The notes beneath the pieces are model-generated. The model searched no databases. It had not been told where the DNA came from and was given only the letters and a program-made list of their open reading frames with translations. DNA of 6,130 bases. Source: Actinomycetes bacterium. GTDB taxonomy: Bacteria; Actinomycetota; Actinomycetes; Actinomycetales; Dermatophilaceae. Location: the NCBI GenBank assembly GCA_023451855.1, contig JAEXXY010000175.1, positions 1-6,130 of the forward strand. Direction: 5' to 3'. Position 1 is the first letter of the stretch; each line of letters begins with the position of its first letter. Made by a program: the position numbers and the translations under genes. This document shows, piece by piece, positions 1 through 5,300 of the stretch.

Positions 1-1
1 C

Positions 2-661
2 CCCAAGGCCGACGCGGCCCTGACCAGGCGCCTCGTCGCCGCGACGCAGCGCCTCAACGGCACGTACGTGCCGCCCGGCGGCAGCTTCAGCCTCCGCGCC
101 GTGCTCGGCGAGGAGGCCATGACGTCGGGTGAGACGTGGGACCCGGAGAGCGCGGTCGTCGTCGACGGCCACGTCCTGCAGGGCACGGGAGGTGGCATCT
201 CCCCGATCCCGACGCTGGTCTACAACCTCGCCTACTTCGCCGGCGTGCCGATCACCGAGGCGAGGGCGCACGCCTCCTTCCAGGCGCGCTACCCCGTGGG
301 CCGTGACGCGGCCGTCTACTGGCCGACGGTCGACACCGCGTGGAAGAACGACTCCCCGTACGGGATGCTCCTGCAGGTCTGGGTGGCCGACGGCGTCGTC
401 CACGGCCGCCTCTGGAGCACGAAGGTCTGGGACGTGCGCTCCGTGGCGGGCGTGCGCACGGACGTCGTCGAGCCCCGGACCGTCAGCCGGGGCGACCTCT
501 CGTGCATCCCCCAGCAGCCGGTCCAGGGGTTCGTGGTCACGGTGACACGCCAGTGGTACCGGCCGGGCTCACCCGACCTCGTCCGCAGCGAGCCGGTCAC
601 GACGCGCTACGCGGCACAGGACCACGTCGTGTGCACCAACCCCTTCGTCACGCCCCCGTGA
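2..661 (+). CDS. VanW-domain envelope protein, C-terminal part (5' end outside window)
   Basis: The reading frame is open from the left edge, so only the last 219 residues are visible. They carry the VanW domain pattern: LNGTYVPPGGSFSL (visible residues 18-31), a glycine-rich GGGISPIPTLVYN segment (63-75), RAHASFQARYPVGRDAAVYWP (87-108) and a D-x-x-W-x-N-D stretch (111-117). A beta-rich tail follows, with Cys168 and Cys211 that could form a disulfide outside the cell. VanW proteins occur in vancomycin-resistance clusters and, more widely, as envelope proteins of Gram-positives; their biochemical role is unknown. Actinobacterial members are usually several hundred residues long, with an N-terminal membrane anchor and often peptidoglycan-binding-like repeats before VanW; that part would lie upstream of the window. 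The loop usually reads close to GGGxSQVxTT, but here the Gln position is Pro and the run is SPIPT. The gene converges on the acetyltransferase gene. The domain call is firm; any link to antibiotic resistance is not supported. Confidence 0.88.
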   Translation, partial: PKADAALTRRLVAATQRLNGTYVPPGGSFSLRAVLGEEAMTSGETWDPESAVVVDGHVLQGTGGGISPIPTLVYNLAYFAGVPITEARAHASFQARYPVGRDAAVYWPTVDTAWKNDSPYGMLLQVWVADGVVHGRLWSTKVWDVRSVAGVRTDVVEPRTVSRGDLSCIPQQPVQGFVVTVTRQWYRPGSPDLVRSEPVTTRYAAQDHVVCTNPFVTPP

Positions 662-670
662 CCGCGGGAG

Positions 671-689
671 CGAGCCGACCCCCGGCTTG
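671..689. terminator. Small hairpin between convergent genes, possible bidirectional terminator
   Basis: A 7-bp stem (671-677 with 683-689, one G-U pair) encloses a 5-base loop within the 40-bp gap between the two converging stop codons. There is no T-tract on either strand, which is common for actinobacterial terminators. The stem is short, so the assignment rests mainly on position. Confidence 0.35.
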
Positions 690-701
690 GCACCCGCCCC
701 G

Positions 702-1862
702 TCAGGCCTCGGGCTTGGCGAGGTAGGTGTACTCGTGGTGGGTCTGGAAGCCGAGACCGTTCCAGAACGCGACGCCGTCGGCGTTGTCGCCGGAGACCTG
801 CAGGTAGATCGCCGGCATGTTGTTCTCGCGCGCCACCATGGCGATCGCCGACACGATGGTCGAGGCGATGCCGCGCCGGCGGTGGTCCGGGTGCACCCAG
901 AGGCCGTAGATGCCGGCCCAGCCGGGCTGGATGGCCATCCGGGCGATGCCGACGATGCGCTTGCTCGCCTCGTCGCGGACCGACAGGAACAGCTGGCCCT
1001 CGCTGCCGGTGAGGACGGCCTCGGTGGTGCCGGGCACGACACGGCGCTGCTCGGCGTAGGCCATGAGCCACTCGGGCGACAGCTCGGCGTCGGCGTTGAC
1101 CGGCAGCGACTCGGCGGTCAGCGGAGGCACCTGTGCCGACAGTGCGGTCAGCACGAGGACCCGCGACCAGTCGGGGCGGCCACCGCCGGCCTCGTAGCCC
1201 CGCTCGAGGAGCACTGTGCCGACCGGTTGCTCGGCCACCTCGAAGCCGACGGGACCGTGCACCTGGAAGAGGGCCGGTGCGTCGTGCTCGGCGTACCAGG
1301 CCTCGGCGTAGTCGATGGCCTTGTCGAGGGGAAGGCTCGGATTGCCCACGACGAGAACGGAGTTCGCGCGGCCGGTGAAGCCGGACGCGGAGCGGAGCAC
1401 CCAGTCGCCGAGGCCCTTGCGCTCGGTGGGCTGCCAGCCCCGCGCCATGAGCTTCTCGAGCTCGTCGGCCGACACGCGCTGGTGGGCCCGGCCCGGCTGG
1501 CTCGCCGGCGGCGGCACGTCCTTGGCGGCGATGACGTCGGCCCGGATCAGCTTGACCCGCTCGGTCGCCTGACCGCCCTGACCGCCCTGACCGGCTCCGC
1601 CGACCCGGGCGTCGACGACGAGGAAGTCGTCGTTGCGGGCCACGAGCTCGCCGACGAAGTCGGTGGCACCGGCGTCGCTGCCCTCCTGGAGGCGGTAGCG
1701 CACGACAACGCGGCCGCCGACCGTCAGACCGGCCGTGACCCGGTGCCCGGCGGTGTCCGTCGAGCCCGGGGACGCTGCCGCGAAGGCGCCCTCGTGGTGG
1801 CCCTGGGGGCTCTCCTCGGGACCCGTCTCAGCAGCGGGGTCGTGCATGGGCTCGCCAGTCAT
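702..1862 (-). CDS. Two-part GNAT acetyltransferase with SH3-like N-terminus (Rv0428c/cg3035-like)
   Basis: With the ATG at 1862 the product has 386 residues. After a low-complexity, probably disordered first 40 residues comes a small beta-rich SH3-like segment (about 46-117; VGGRVVVRYRLQ ... VKLIRADVIAAKDVPPP). A middle region (about 125-260) holds GLGDWVLRSASGFTGRANSV and resembles a degenerate GNAT half. A C-terminal GNAT domain (about 290-386) has acetyl-CoA-binding motif A, GLWVHPDHRRRGIAS, with R328-R330 and G331 in the pyrophosphate loop, and a typical FWNGLGF ending. This order matches, from memory, the actinobacterial family that includes M. tuberculosis Rv0428c and C. glutamicum cg3035; the latter was reported as a novel N-acetylglutamate synthase, the first step of arginine synthesis. 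The substrate cannot be read from sequence, so that role is inference. Alternative starts are ATG 1871 and ATG 1847. I prefer 1862 because a TANNNT element ends 7 bases upstream, fitting a leaderless mRNA. The gene is divergent from fdxA. Confidence 0.85.
   Translation of the reverse strand: MTGEPMHDPAAETGPEESPQGHHEGAFAAASPGSTDTAGHRVTAGLTVGGRVVVRYRLQEGSDAGATDFVGELVARNDDFLVVDARVGGAGQGGQGGQATERVKLIRADVIAAKDVPPPASQPGRAHQRVSADELEKLMARGWQPTERKGLGDWVLRSASGFTGRANSVLVVGNPSLPLDKAIDYAEAWYAEHDAPALFQVHGPVGFEVAEQPVGTVLLERGYEAGGGRPDWSRVLVLTALSAQVPPLTAESLPVNADAELSPEWLMAYAEQRRVVPGTTEAVLTGSEGQLFLSVRDEASKRIVGIARMAIQPGWAGIYGLWVHPDHRRRGIASTIVSAIAMVARENNMPAIYLQVSGDNADGVAFWNGLGFQTHHEYTYLAKPEA
1569..1593. repeat. 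9-bp tandem repeat (ctgaccgcc, about 2.8 copies) within the GNAT gene
   Basis: Two perfect copies of ctgaccgcc (1569-1577, 1578-1586) are followed by a 7-base partial copy. On the minus strand it encodes a Gly-Gln-Gly run (residues about 91-98, glutamines at 92, 95 and 98) in a loop inside the SH3-like segment. The unit is a multiple of three, so copy-number change would alter loop length without shifting the frame. Confidence 0.7.
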
Positions 1863-1868
1863 GTCCGG

Positions 1869-1874
1869 CATACT
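1869..1874 (+). promoter_or_regulatory. Possible -10 element for fdxA (CATACT), overlapping the opposing -10
   Basis: This hexamer matches TATAAT at four of six positions, including the key second A and final T. It would start transcription near 1881 and give a leader of about 42 bases that contains the fdxA ribosome binding site. No convincing -35 box is visible upstream, where the sequence is already acetyltransferase coding DNA. It is a weak call, made because fdxA needs a promoter in or near this 60-bp spacer. Confidence 0.25.
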
Positions 1875-1875
1875 A
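1870..1875 (-). promoter_or_regulatory. -10 element for the acetyltransferase gene (TAGTAT)
   Basis: Read on the minus strand, TAGTAT fits the actinobacterial TANNNT consensus. Seven bases separate it from the ATG at 1862, which places the expected transcription start at or next to the A of the start codon, the usual geometry of leaderless mRNAs. A weak -35 candidate, TTCGGG, lies about 18 bp upstream. No good Shine-Dalgarno precedes 1862, which agrees with leaderless initiation. The exact start site is inferred. Confidence 0.5.
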
Positions 1876-1906
1876 GGCGGTGCAGCAGCCCACCCCGAAC
1901 GCTCCC

Positions 1907-1913
1907 AGGAGGT
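1907..1913 (+). promoter_or_regulatory. Ribosome binding site of fdxA (AGGAGGT)
   Basis: A seven-base perfect match to the anti-Shine-Dalgarno sequence lies 9 bases before ATG 1923. It fixes the ferredoxin start, although the reading frame itself stays open for more than 1.2 kb upstream as an antisense shadow of the acetyltransferase gene. Its strength suggests high translation. Confidence 0.9.
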
Positions 1914-1922
1914 CCCCTCCCC

Positions 1923-2249
1923 ATGACCTACGTCATCGCCCAGCCGTGCGTCGACCTCAAGGACCGCGCGTGCATCGAGGAGTGTCCGGTCGACTGCATC
2001 TACGAGGGCAAGCGTTCGCTGTACATCCACCCCGACGAGTGCGTCGACTGCGGCGCCTGCGAGCCGGTGTGCCCGGTCGAGGCCATCTACTACGAGGACG
2101 ACGTCCCCGAGCAGTGGGCCGACTACTACAACGCCAACGTCGAGTTCTTCAACGACCTCGGCAGCCCGGGCGGCGCCGCCAAGCTCGGCGTCATCGACAA
2201 GGACCACCCGCTCGTGGCGGCCCTGCCGCCCCAGCCGCACGACGAGTGA
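1923..2249 (+). CDS. fdxA: Seven-iron ferredoxin [3Fe-4S][4Fe-4S]
   Basis: This 108-residue protein is a small cytoplasmic electron carrier. The cysteine pattern is that of Azotobacter FdI/FdxA-type 7Fe ferredoxins. C9, C17 and C50 would bind the 3Fe-4S cluster; C21, C40, C43 and C46 would bind the 4Fe-4S cluster; C25 matches the extra non-ligand cysteine. The second binding motif reads CVDCGACEPVCP (40-51). A C-terminal extension (about 60-108) with EQWADYYNANVEFF is typical of the actinobacterial and proteobacterial FdxA group and separates it from short 2[4Fe-4S] clostridial types. ATG 1923 has a strong ribosome binding site, and the length fits the family. The stop overlaps the likely GTG start of dapC, so the two are probably co-transcribed; the same fdx-dapC neighbourhood is known in mycobacteria. 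The redox partner is unknown from sequence; possible partners include P450s or other oxidoreductases elsewhere in the genome. Confidence 0.96.
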   Translation: MTYVIAQPCVDLKDRACIEECPVDCIYEGKRSLYIHPDECVDCGACEPVCPVEAIYYEDDVPEQWADYYNANVEFFNDLGSPGGAAKLGVIDKDHPLVAALPPQPHDE

Positions 2250-3406
2250 CGCGACCGGCTGACGACACGGTGTCCGTGACCTCCGCCACCGGACCGACGC
2301 CGCTCGAGCTGCCCGCCTTTCCCTGGGACTCGCTCGCGCCCCACAAGGCGCGGGCGAGCGCGCATCCGGGGGGCCTGGTCGACCTCTCGGTCGGCACGCC
2401 CGTCGACCCGACGCCCGAGGTCGTCCGGAGCGCGCTCGCCGAGGCCGCCGACGCGCCCGGCTACCCGCTGACCGTCGGCACCGCCGACCTCCGGGCGGCG
2501 ATCGTCGAGTGGTTCGCGCGCCGACGCGGCGTGCCCGGGCTCGGCACCGACGCCGTGCTGCCCACCATCGGCAGCAAGGAGCTGGTCGCCTGGCTGCCCC
2601 TCCTGCTCGGGGTCCGCCACGGCGACGTCGTCGGCATCCCCGAGGTGGCCTACCCCACCTACGACATCGGTGCCCGCCTCGCCGGGGCCATCCCGCGCGT
2701 CGTCGGCTCGCTCACCGGGCTCGGCCCGCTGACGCCGTCCACGACGCCGAAGCTGCTGTGGCTCAACAGCCCCGGCAACCCGCACGGCCAGGTCCTCGGC
2801 GTCGGCCACCTGCGCAAGGTCGTCGAATGGGCGCGTCGCCACGGGGTCGTCGTCGCGAGCGACGAGTGCTACGCCGAGCTCGACTGGCGCGAGGGGCAGT
2901 ACGGCACGGCGACCCCGAGCATCCTGCACCCCGACGTCTGCGACGGCGACCACACGGGCCTGCTCGCGGTGTACTCGCTGTCCAAGCAGTCCAACCTCGC
3001 CGGATACCGCGCCGCGCTCGTCGCCGGCGACCCGGTGCTGGTCGGGCGGATCCTCGAGGTCCGCAAGCACGCCGGCATGATCATGCCCGCGCCGGTCCAG
3101 GCCGCGATGGCTGCGGCCCTGCGCGACGACGCCCACGTCGCGGCCCAGCGCGCCGTCTACGCCCGGCGTCGGACCCTGCTGCTCGAGGCCGTAGCGCGGG
3201 CCGGGCTGCGCGTCGAGCACTCCGAAGCCGGTCTCTACCTGTGGGCCACCCGCGACGAGGACTGCTGGTCGACCGTGGCCGACCTCGCCGAGCGGGGTGT
3301 CCTGGTGGCACCGGGCGCCTTCTACGGCAGCGCCGGCACGCGGCACGTCCGCATCGCGCTGACCGCGAGCGACGAGCGCATCGCCGCCGCGTGCGAGCGT
3401 CTCTGA
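2246..3406 (+). CDS. dapC: Succinyldiaminopimelate transaminase (class I/II PLP aminotransferase)
   Basis: The product is a fold-type I PLP enzyme of 386 residues from GTG 2246. DapC moves the amino group of glutamate to N-succinyl-2-amino-6-oxopimelate in the diaminopimelate route to lysine and peptidoglycan. Visible landmarks are GSKELVAWLP (109-118, cofactor phosphate region), NSPGNPHG with N178, SDECYAELDW with D206 (pyridine nitrogen) and Y209, SLSKQSNLAGYR with the Schiff-base Lys247, and RHVRIALT with R369 (substrate carboxylate). The opening LPAFPWDSLAPHKARA is typical of actinobacterial DapC. The GTG at 2246 overlaps the fdxA stop as GTGA, which suggests translational coupling. In-frame GTGs at 2270 and 2276 are alternatives, and none of the three has a clear ribosome binding site. 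The family call is firm. The DapC name rests on motif style and the fdxA context; other succinylated or keto-acid substrates cannot be excluded. Confidence 0.88.
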   Translation: MTRPADDTVSVTSATGPTPLELPAFPWDSLAPHKARASAHPGGLVDLSVGTPVDPTPEVVRSALAEAADAPGYPLTVGTADLRAAIVEWFARRRGVPGLGTDAVLPTIGSKELVAWLPLLLGVRHGDVVGIPEVAYPTYDIGARLAGAIPRVVGSLTGLGPLTPSTTPKLLWLNSPGNPHGQVLGVGHLRKVVEWARRHGVVVASDECYAELDWREGQYGTATPSILHPDVCDGDHTGLLAVYSLSKQSNLAGYRAALVAGDPVLVGRILEVRKHAGMIMPAPVQAAMAAALRDDAHVAAQRAVYARRRTLLLEAVARAGLRVEHSEAGLYLWATRDEDCWSTVADLAERGVLVAPGAFYGSAGTRHVRIALTASDERIAAACERL

Positions 3407-3455
3407 GCCGCGGGCCCCGGGCGGACCGGTTTTCTCGGGTCAGGTGACGCTGGGG

Positions 3456-3461
3456 TAACGT
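3456..3461 (+). promoter_or_regulatory. Candidate -10 element for gltA (TAACGT)
   Basis: TAACGT fits the TANNNT consensus within the 111-bp spacer between dapC and gltA. It would start transcription near 3468 and give a leader of about 50 bases. The -35 region is poor: TTCTCG at 3432-3437, 18 bp upstream, is the best I see. No operator could be assigned. Confidence 0.35.
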
Positions 3462-3486
3462 CGCTGCGGAATACGAAGACTCAGCG

Positions 3487-3499
3487 CCCGGTGCCCGGG
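3487..3499 (+). other. Small GC hairpin in the gltA leader
   Basis: CCCGG (3487-3491) and CCGGG (3495-3499) can pair around a 3-base loop, ending 6 bases before the ribosome binding site. It is only five pairs and may be chance in such GC-rich DNA. Confidence 0.25.
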
Positions 3500-3505
3500 G
3501 CAACC

Positions 3506-3511
3506 AGGAGG
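3506..3511 (+). promoter_or_regulatory. Ribosome binding site of gltA (AGGAGG)
   Basis: A perfect AGGAGG lies 6 bases before GTG 3518. This decides the start against the upstream in-frame GTG at 3491, which would place the ribosome binding site inside the coding region. Confidence 0.9.
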
Positions 3512-3517
3512 AACGAA

Positions 3518-4801
3518 GTGACGAAGGCAGTGGACGCGACGCTCAAGGTCGCCGACAAGGAGCTCACCTTCCCCGGAGTCGAGGCCGTCGAGGGCAATGA
3601 CGGGCTCGCTGTGAGCTCGCTGCTCAAGGAGACCGGCCTGGTCACCTACGACGTCGGCTTCGTCAACACCGCGTCGTGCAAGAGCGACATCACCTACATC
3701 GACGGCGACGCCGGCATCCTGCGCTACCGCGGCTACCCGATCGAGCAGCTCGCCGAGCACTCGTCGTTCACCGAGGTGTCCTACCTGCTCATCTACGGCG
3801 AGCTGCCGACCCCCGAGGAGCTGACCCGCTTCGAGGACTCCATCCGCCGGCACACGATGCTGCACGAGGACCTCCGCGCCTTCTTCAACGGCTTCCCGCG
3901 CGACGCGCACCCGATGCCGGTGCTCTCCTCGGCCGTGTCGGCGCTCGGCACCTTCTACCAGGACAGCCTCGACCCGTTCGACCAGGAGCAGGTCGAGATC
4001 TCGACGGTCCGCCTGCTCGCCAAGCTGCCGACCATCGCGGCGATGGCCCACAAGAAGAGCGTCGGCCAGCCGTACATGTACCCGGACAACTCGCTCTCGC
4101 TCGTCGAGAACTTCCTCCGGATGACCTTCGGCTACCCGGTCGAGCCCTACGACGTCGACCCGACGATCGCCAAGGCCCTCGACCTGCTCTTCATCCTCCA
4201 CGCCGACCACGAGCAGAACTGCTCCACCTCGACGGTCCGCCTCGTCGGCTCGGCGCACGCCAACCTCTTCAACTCCGTCTCCGCGGGCATCCACGCCCTG
4301 AGCGGCCCGCTCCACGGCGGCGCCAACTCGGCCGTGCTCGACATGCTCGACCAGCTGCACGCCTCGGGCGACGACCCGAAGAAGTTCATGGAGAAGGTCA
4401 AGAACAAGGAGGGCGGCGTCCGGCTCATGGGCTTCGGCCACCGGGTCTACAAGAACTACGACCCGCGCGCGGCCATCATCAAGAAGTCGGCCGACGAGAT
4501 CCTGGCCAAGCTCGGCCACGACGACCCGCTGCTCGACCTCGCCAAGGGCCTCGAGGAGATCGCGCTGGCCGACGACTACTTCGTCGAGCGCAAGCTGTAC
4601 CCGAACGTCGACTTCTACACGGGCCTCATCTACAAGGCGATGGGCTTCCCGACGAAGATGTTCACCGTCCTGTTCGCCATCGGCCGCCTCCCGGGCTGGA
4701 TCGCCCAGTGGCGCGAGATGATGAACGACCCGGAGACCAAGATCGGCCGTCCGCGCCAGATCTACACCGGCTCGCCCGAGCGCGACTACCCGCAGCGCTG
4801 A
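3518..4801 (+). CDS. gltA: Citrate synthase
   Basis: GltA condenses acetyl-CoA with oxaloacetate to give citrate, the entry step of the TCA cycle, in the cytoplasm. The 427-residue length matches the bacterial (type II, usually hexameric) form and is longer than the roughly 370-380 residues of the short citrate/2-methylcitrate synthases. The N-terminal beta domain is present (about 10-60, GLVTYDVGFVNTASCKSDIT), followed by GILRYRGYPIEQLAEHS. The catalytic triad is complete: H266 in LSGPLHGGAN, H308 in GFGHRVYK and D365 in NVDFYTG. The characteristic HADHEQNCSTSTVR precedes the first catalytic His, and GRPRQIYTG lies near the C-terminus. The start is GTG 3518 with a strong ribosome binding site 6 bases upstream. 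The gene probably has its own promoter in the 111-bp spacer after dapC and ends at a strong terminator. It shows no truncation and is the most secure call in the window. Confidence 0.98.
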   Translation: MTKAVDATLKVADKELTFPGVEAVEGNDGLAVSSLLKETGLVTYDVGFVNTASCKSDITYIDGDAGILRYRGYPIEQLAEHSSFTEVSYLLIYGELPTPEELTRFEDSIRRHTMLHEDLRAFFNGFPRDAHPMPVLSSAVSALGTFYQDSLDPFDQEQVEISTVRLLAKLPTIAAMAHKKSVGQPYMYPDNSLSLVENFLRMTFGYPVEPYDVDPTIAKALDLLFILHADHEQNCSTSTVRLVGSAHANLFNSVSAGIHALSGPLHGGANSAVLDMLDQLHASGDDPKKFMEKVKNKEGGVRLMGFGHRVYKNYDPRAAIIKKSADEILAKLGHDDPLLDLAKGLEEIALADDYFVERKLYPNVDFYTGLIYKAMGFPTKMFTVLFAIGRLPGWIAQWREMMNDPETKIGRPRQIYTGSPERDYPQR

Positions 4802-4826
4802 GCCCGCCGGCTCCTCACCGCACCAG

Positions 4827-4867
4827 ACGCCTTCGGCGCCGGACGACCCGTCCGGCGCCGAAGGCGT
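4827..4867 (+). terminator. Intrinsic-type terminator of gltA, perfect 19-bp stem
   Basis: Bases 4827-4845 (acgccttcggcgccggacg) are perfectly complementary to 4849-4867, leaving only the three-base loop acc. The hairpin starts 25 bases after the gltA stop. No T-tract follows (the next bases are tcctgcg), as is usual for actinobacterial hairpin terminators. Its length and perfection make it the clearest RNA structure in the window. Confidence 0.9.
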
Positions 4868-4868
4868 T

Positions 4869-4882
4869 CCTGCGCCCGCAGG
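4869..4882. repeat. Inverted repeat CCTGCG-CC-CGCAGG next to the terminator
   Basis: This perfect 6-bp inverted repeat with a 2-base centre lies one base after the terminator stem and 44 bases before the next start codon. Two overlapping 8-bp palindromes follow, GTCCGGAC (4884-4891) and GGACGTCC (4888-4895). The group could be an operator for the downstream gene, an extension of the terminator, or chance. Confidence 0.45.
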
Positions 4883-4926
4883 TGTCCGGACGTCCGTCGG
4901 GCCTGCACAGCGGGCATGGTGGTGGC

Positions 4927-5283
4927 ATGGCGACGTACACGGTCAACGACGCGGCGGTGGCGGCGGTGCGCGAGCGCATCGACCGGCGGCAGTACGTGCT
5001 CGACAGCGACTGGGGCCAGGTGCAGCCCGACGCCCAGGCGCAGAACGACTACCTCGAGCGGCACTCGTGGGAGGAGTACGCGTCGTGGCACCTGGGCCTA
5101 ACCGAGGGCGCGACCGAGGGCACCAAGGCCCGGTACGCCTTCGTCTGCGGCGACCTGCGCCGGGTGCACCGGAGCGGGCTCATCGCCTGCGTCTACCGGG
5201 CCGCCGAGTGGCGTCACAAGAAGGTCGAGCTCGCGGCCCACGACCTGCTCCAGCACCTCGACGCCGTCGCCGGCATCGGCTGA
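4927..5283 (+). CDS. Conserved protein of unknown function, 118 residues
   Basis: I do not recognise a named function, but the protein looks like a real, constrained family. It is rich in aromatic and charged residues: DSDWG (27-30), LERHSWEEYASWHLGLTEG (43-61), TKARYAFVCGDLRRVHRSG (66-84) and VYRAAEWRHKKVELAAHDLL (89-108). From memory, very similar small proteins occur in many actinobacteria and beyond, with the WHLGLTEG and GDLRRVHRSG blocks kept; no function is known to me. It has no signal peptide or membrane segment, so it is probably cytoplasmic. Two cysteines (C74, C88) and several histidines (H46, H55, H81, H97, H105, H110) are present but form no classic metal motif. ATG 4927 follows a weak GGTGGTGG purine run rather than a true ribosome binding site; an in-frame GTG at 4882 lies within a palindrome and is less likely. 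The gene sits alone between the gltA terminator and a convergent neighbour, so it is probably monocistronic. Confidence 0.85.
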   Translation: MATYTVNDAAVAAVRERIDRRQYVLDSDWGQVQPDAQAQNDYLERHSWEEYASWHLGLTEGATEGTKARYAFVCGDLRRVHRSGLIACVYRAAEWRHKKVELAAHDLLQHLDAVAGIG

Positions 5284-5300
5284 GCCGCCGGCCCTGCGGG

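Noticed and set aside
687..1922. Plus-strand extension of the ferredoxin frame upstream of ATG 1923
   Set aside because: The extension is antisense to the acetyltransferase gene and has no domain. AGGAGGT before 1923 and the normal 108-residue ferredoxin length set the true start.
1872..2240. Upstream extension of the acetyltransferase frame to 2240
   Set aside because: This part is antisense to fdxA, reads as Val/Asp/Leu-rich low-complexity sequence, and lies upstream of the TAGTAT promoter element.
2126..3346. Minus-strand open frame opposite dapC (406 codons)
   Set aside because: It lies antisense to a dapC gene with all catalytic residues intact and shows only Gly/Arg/Asp-rich composition.
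3410..3426. GC-rich inverted repeat (CCGC ... GCGG) just after dapC, considered as a terminator
   Set aside because: Only four pairs form around a nine-base loop, and no stronger stem is available. It is too weak to call in such GC-rich DNA.
3440..4519. Long minus-strand open frame opposite gltA (359 codons)
   Set aside because: It is the antisense shadow of a complete citrate synthase gene. The translation is low in complexity, rich in Val, Glu, Arg and Leu, with no domain motif. High third-position GC produces such frames.
3676..4926. Plus-strand frame running into the 118-residue gene from within gltA
   Set aside because: The upstream portion is a +1/+2 shadow of gltA rich in Arg and Pro and crosses the terminator. 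Recognisable protein begins only at ATG 4927, so there is no gltA fusion.
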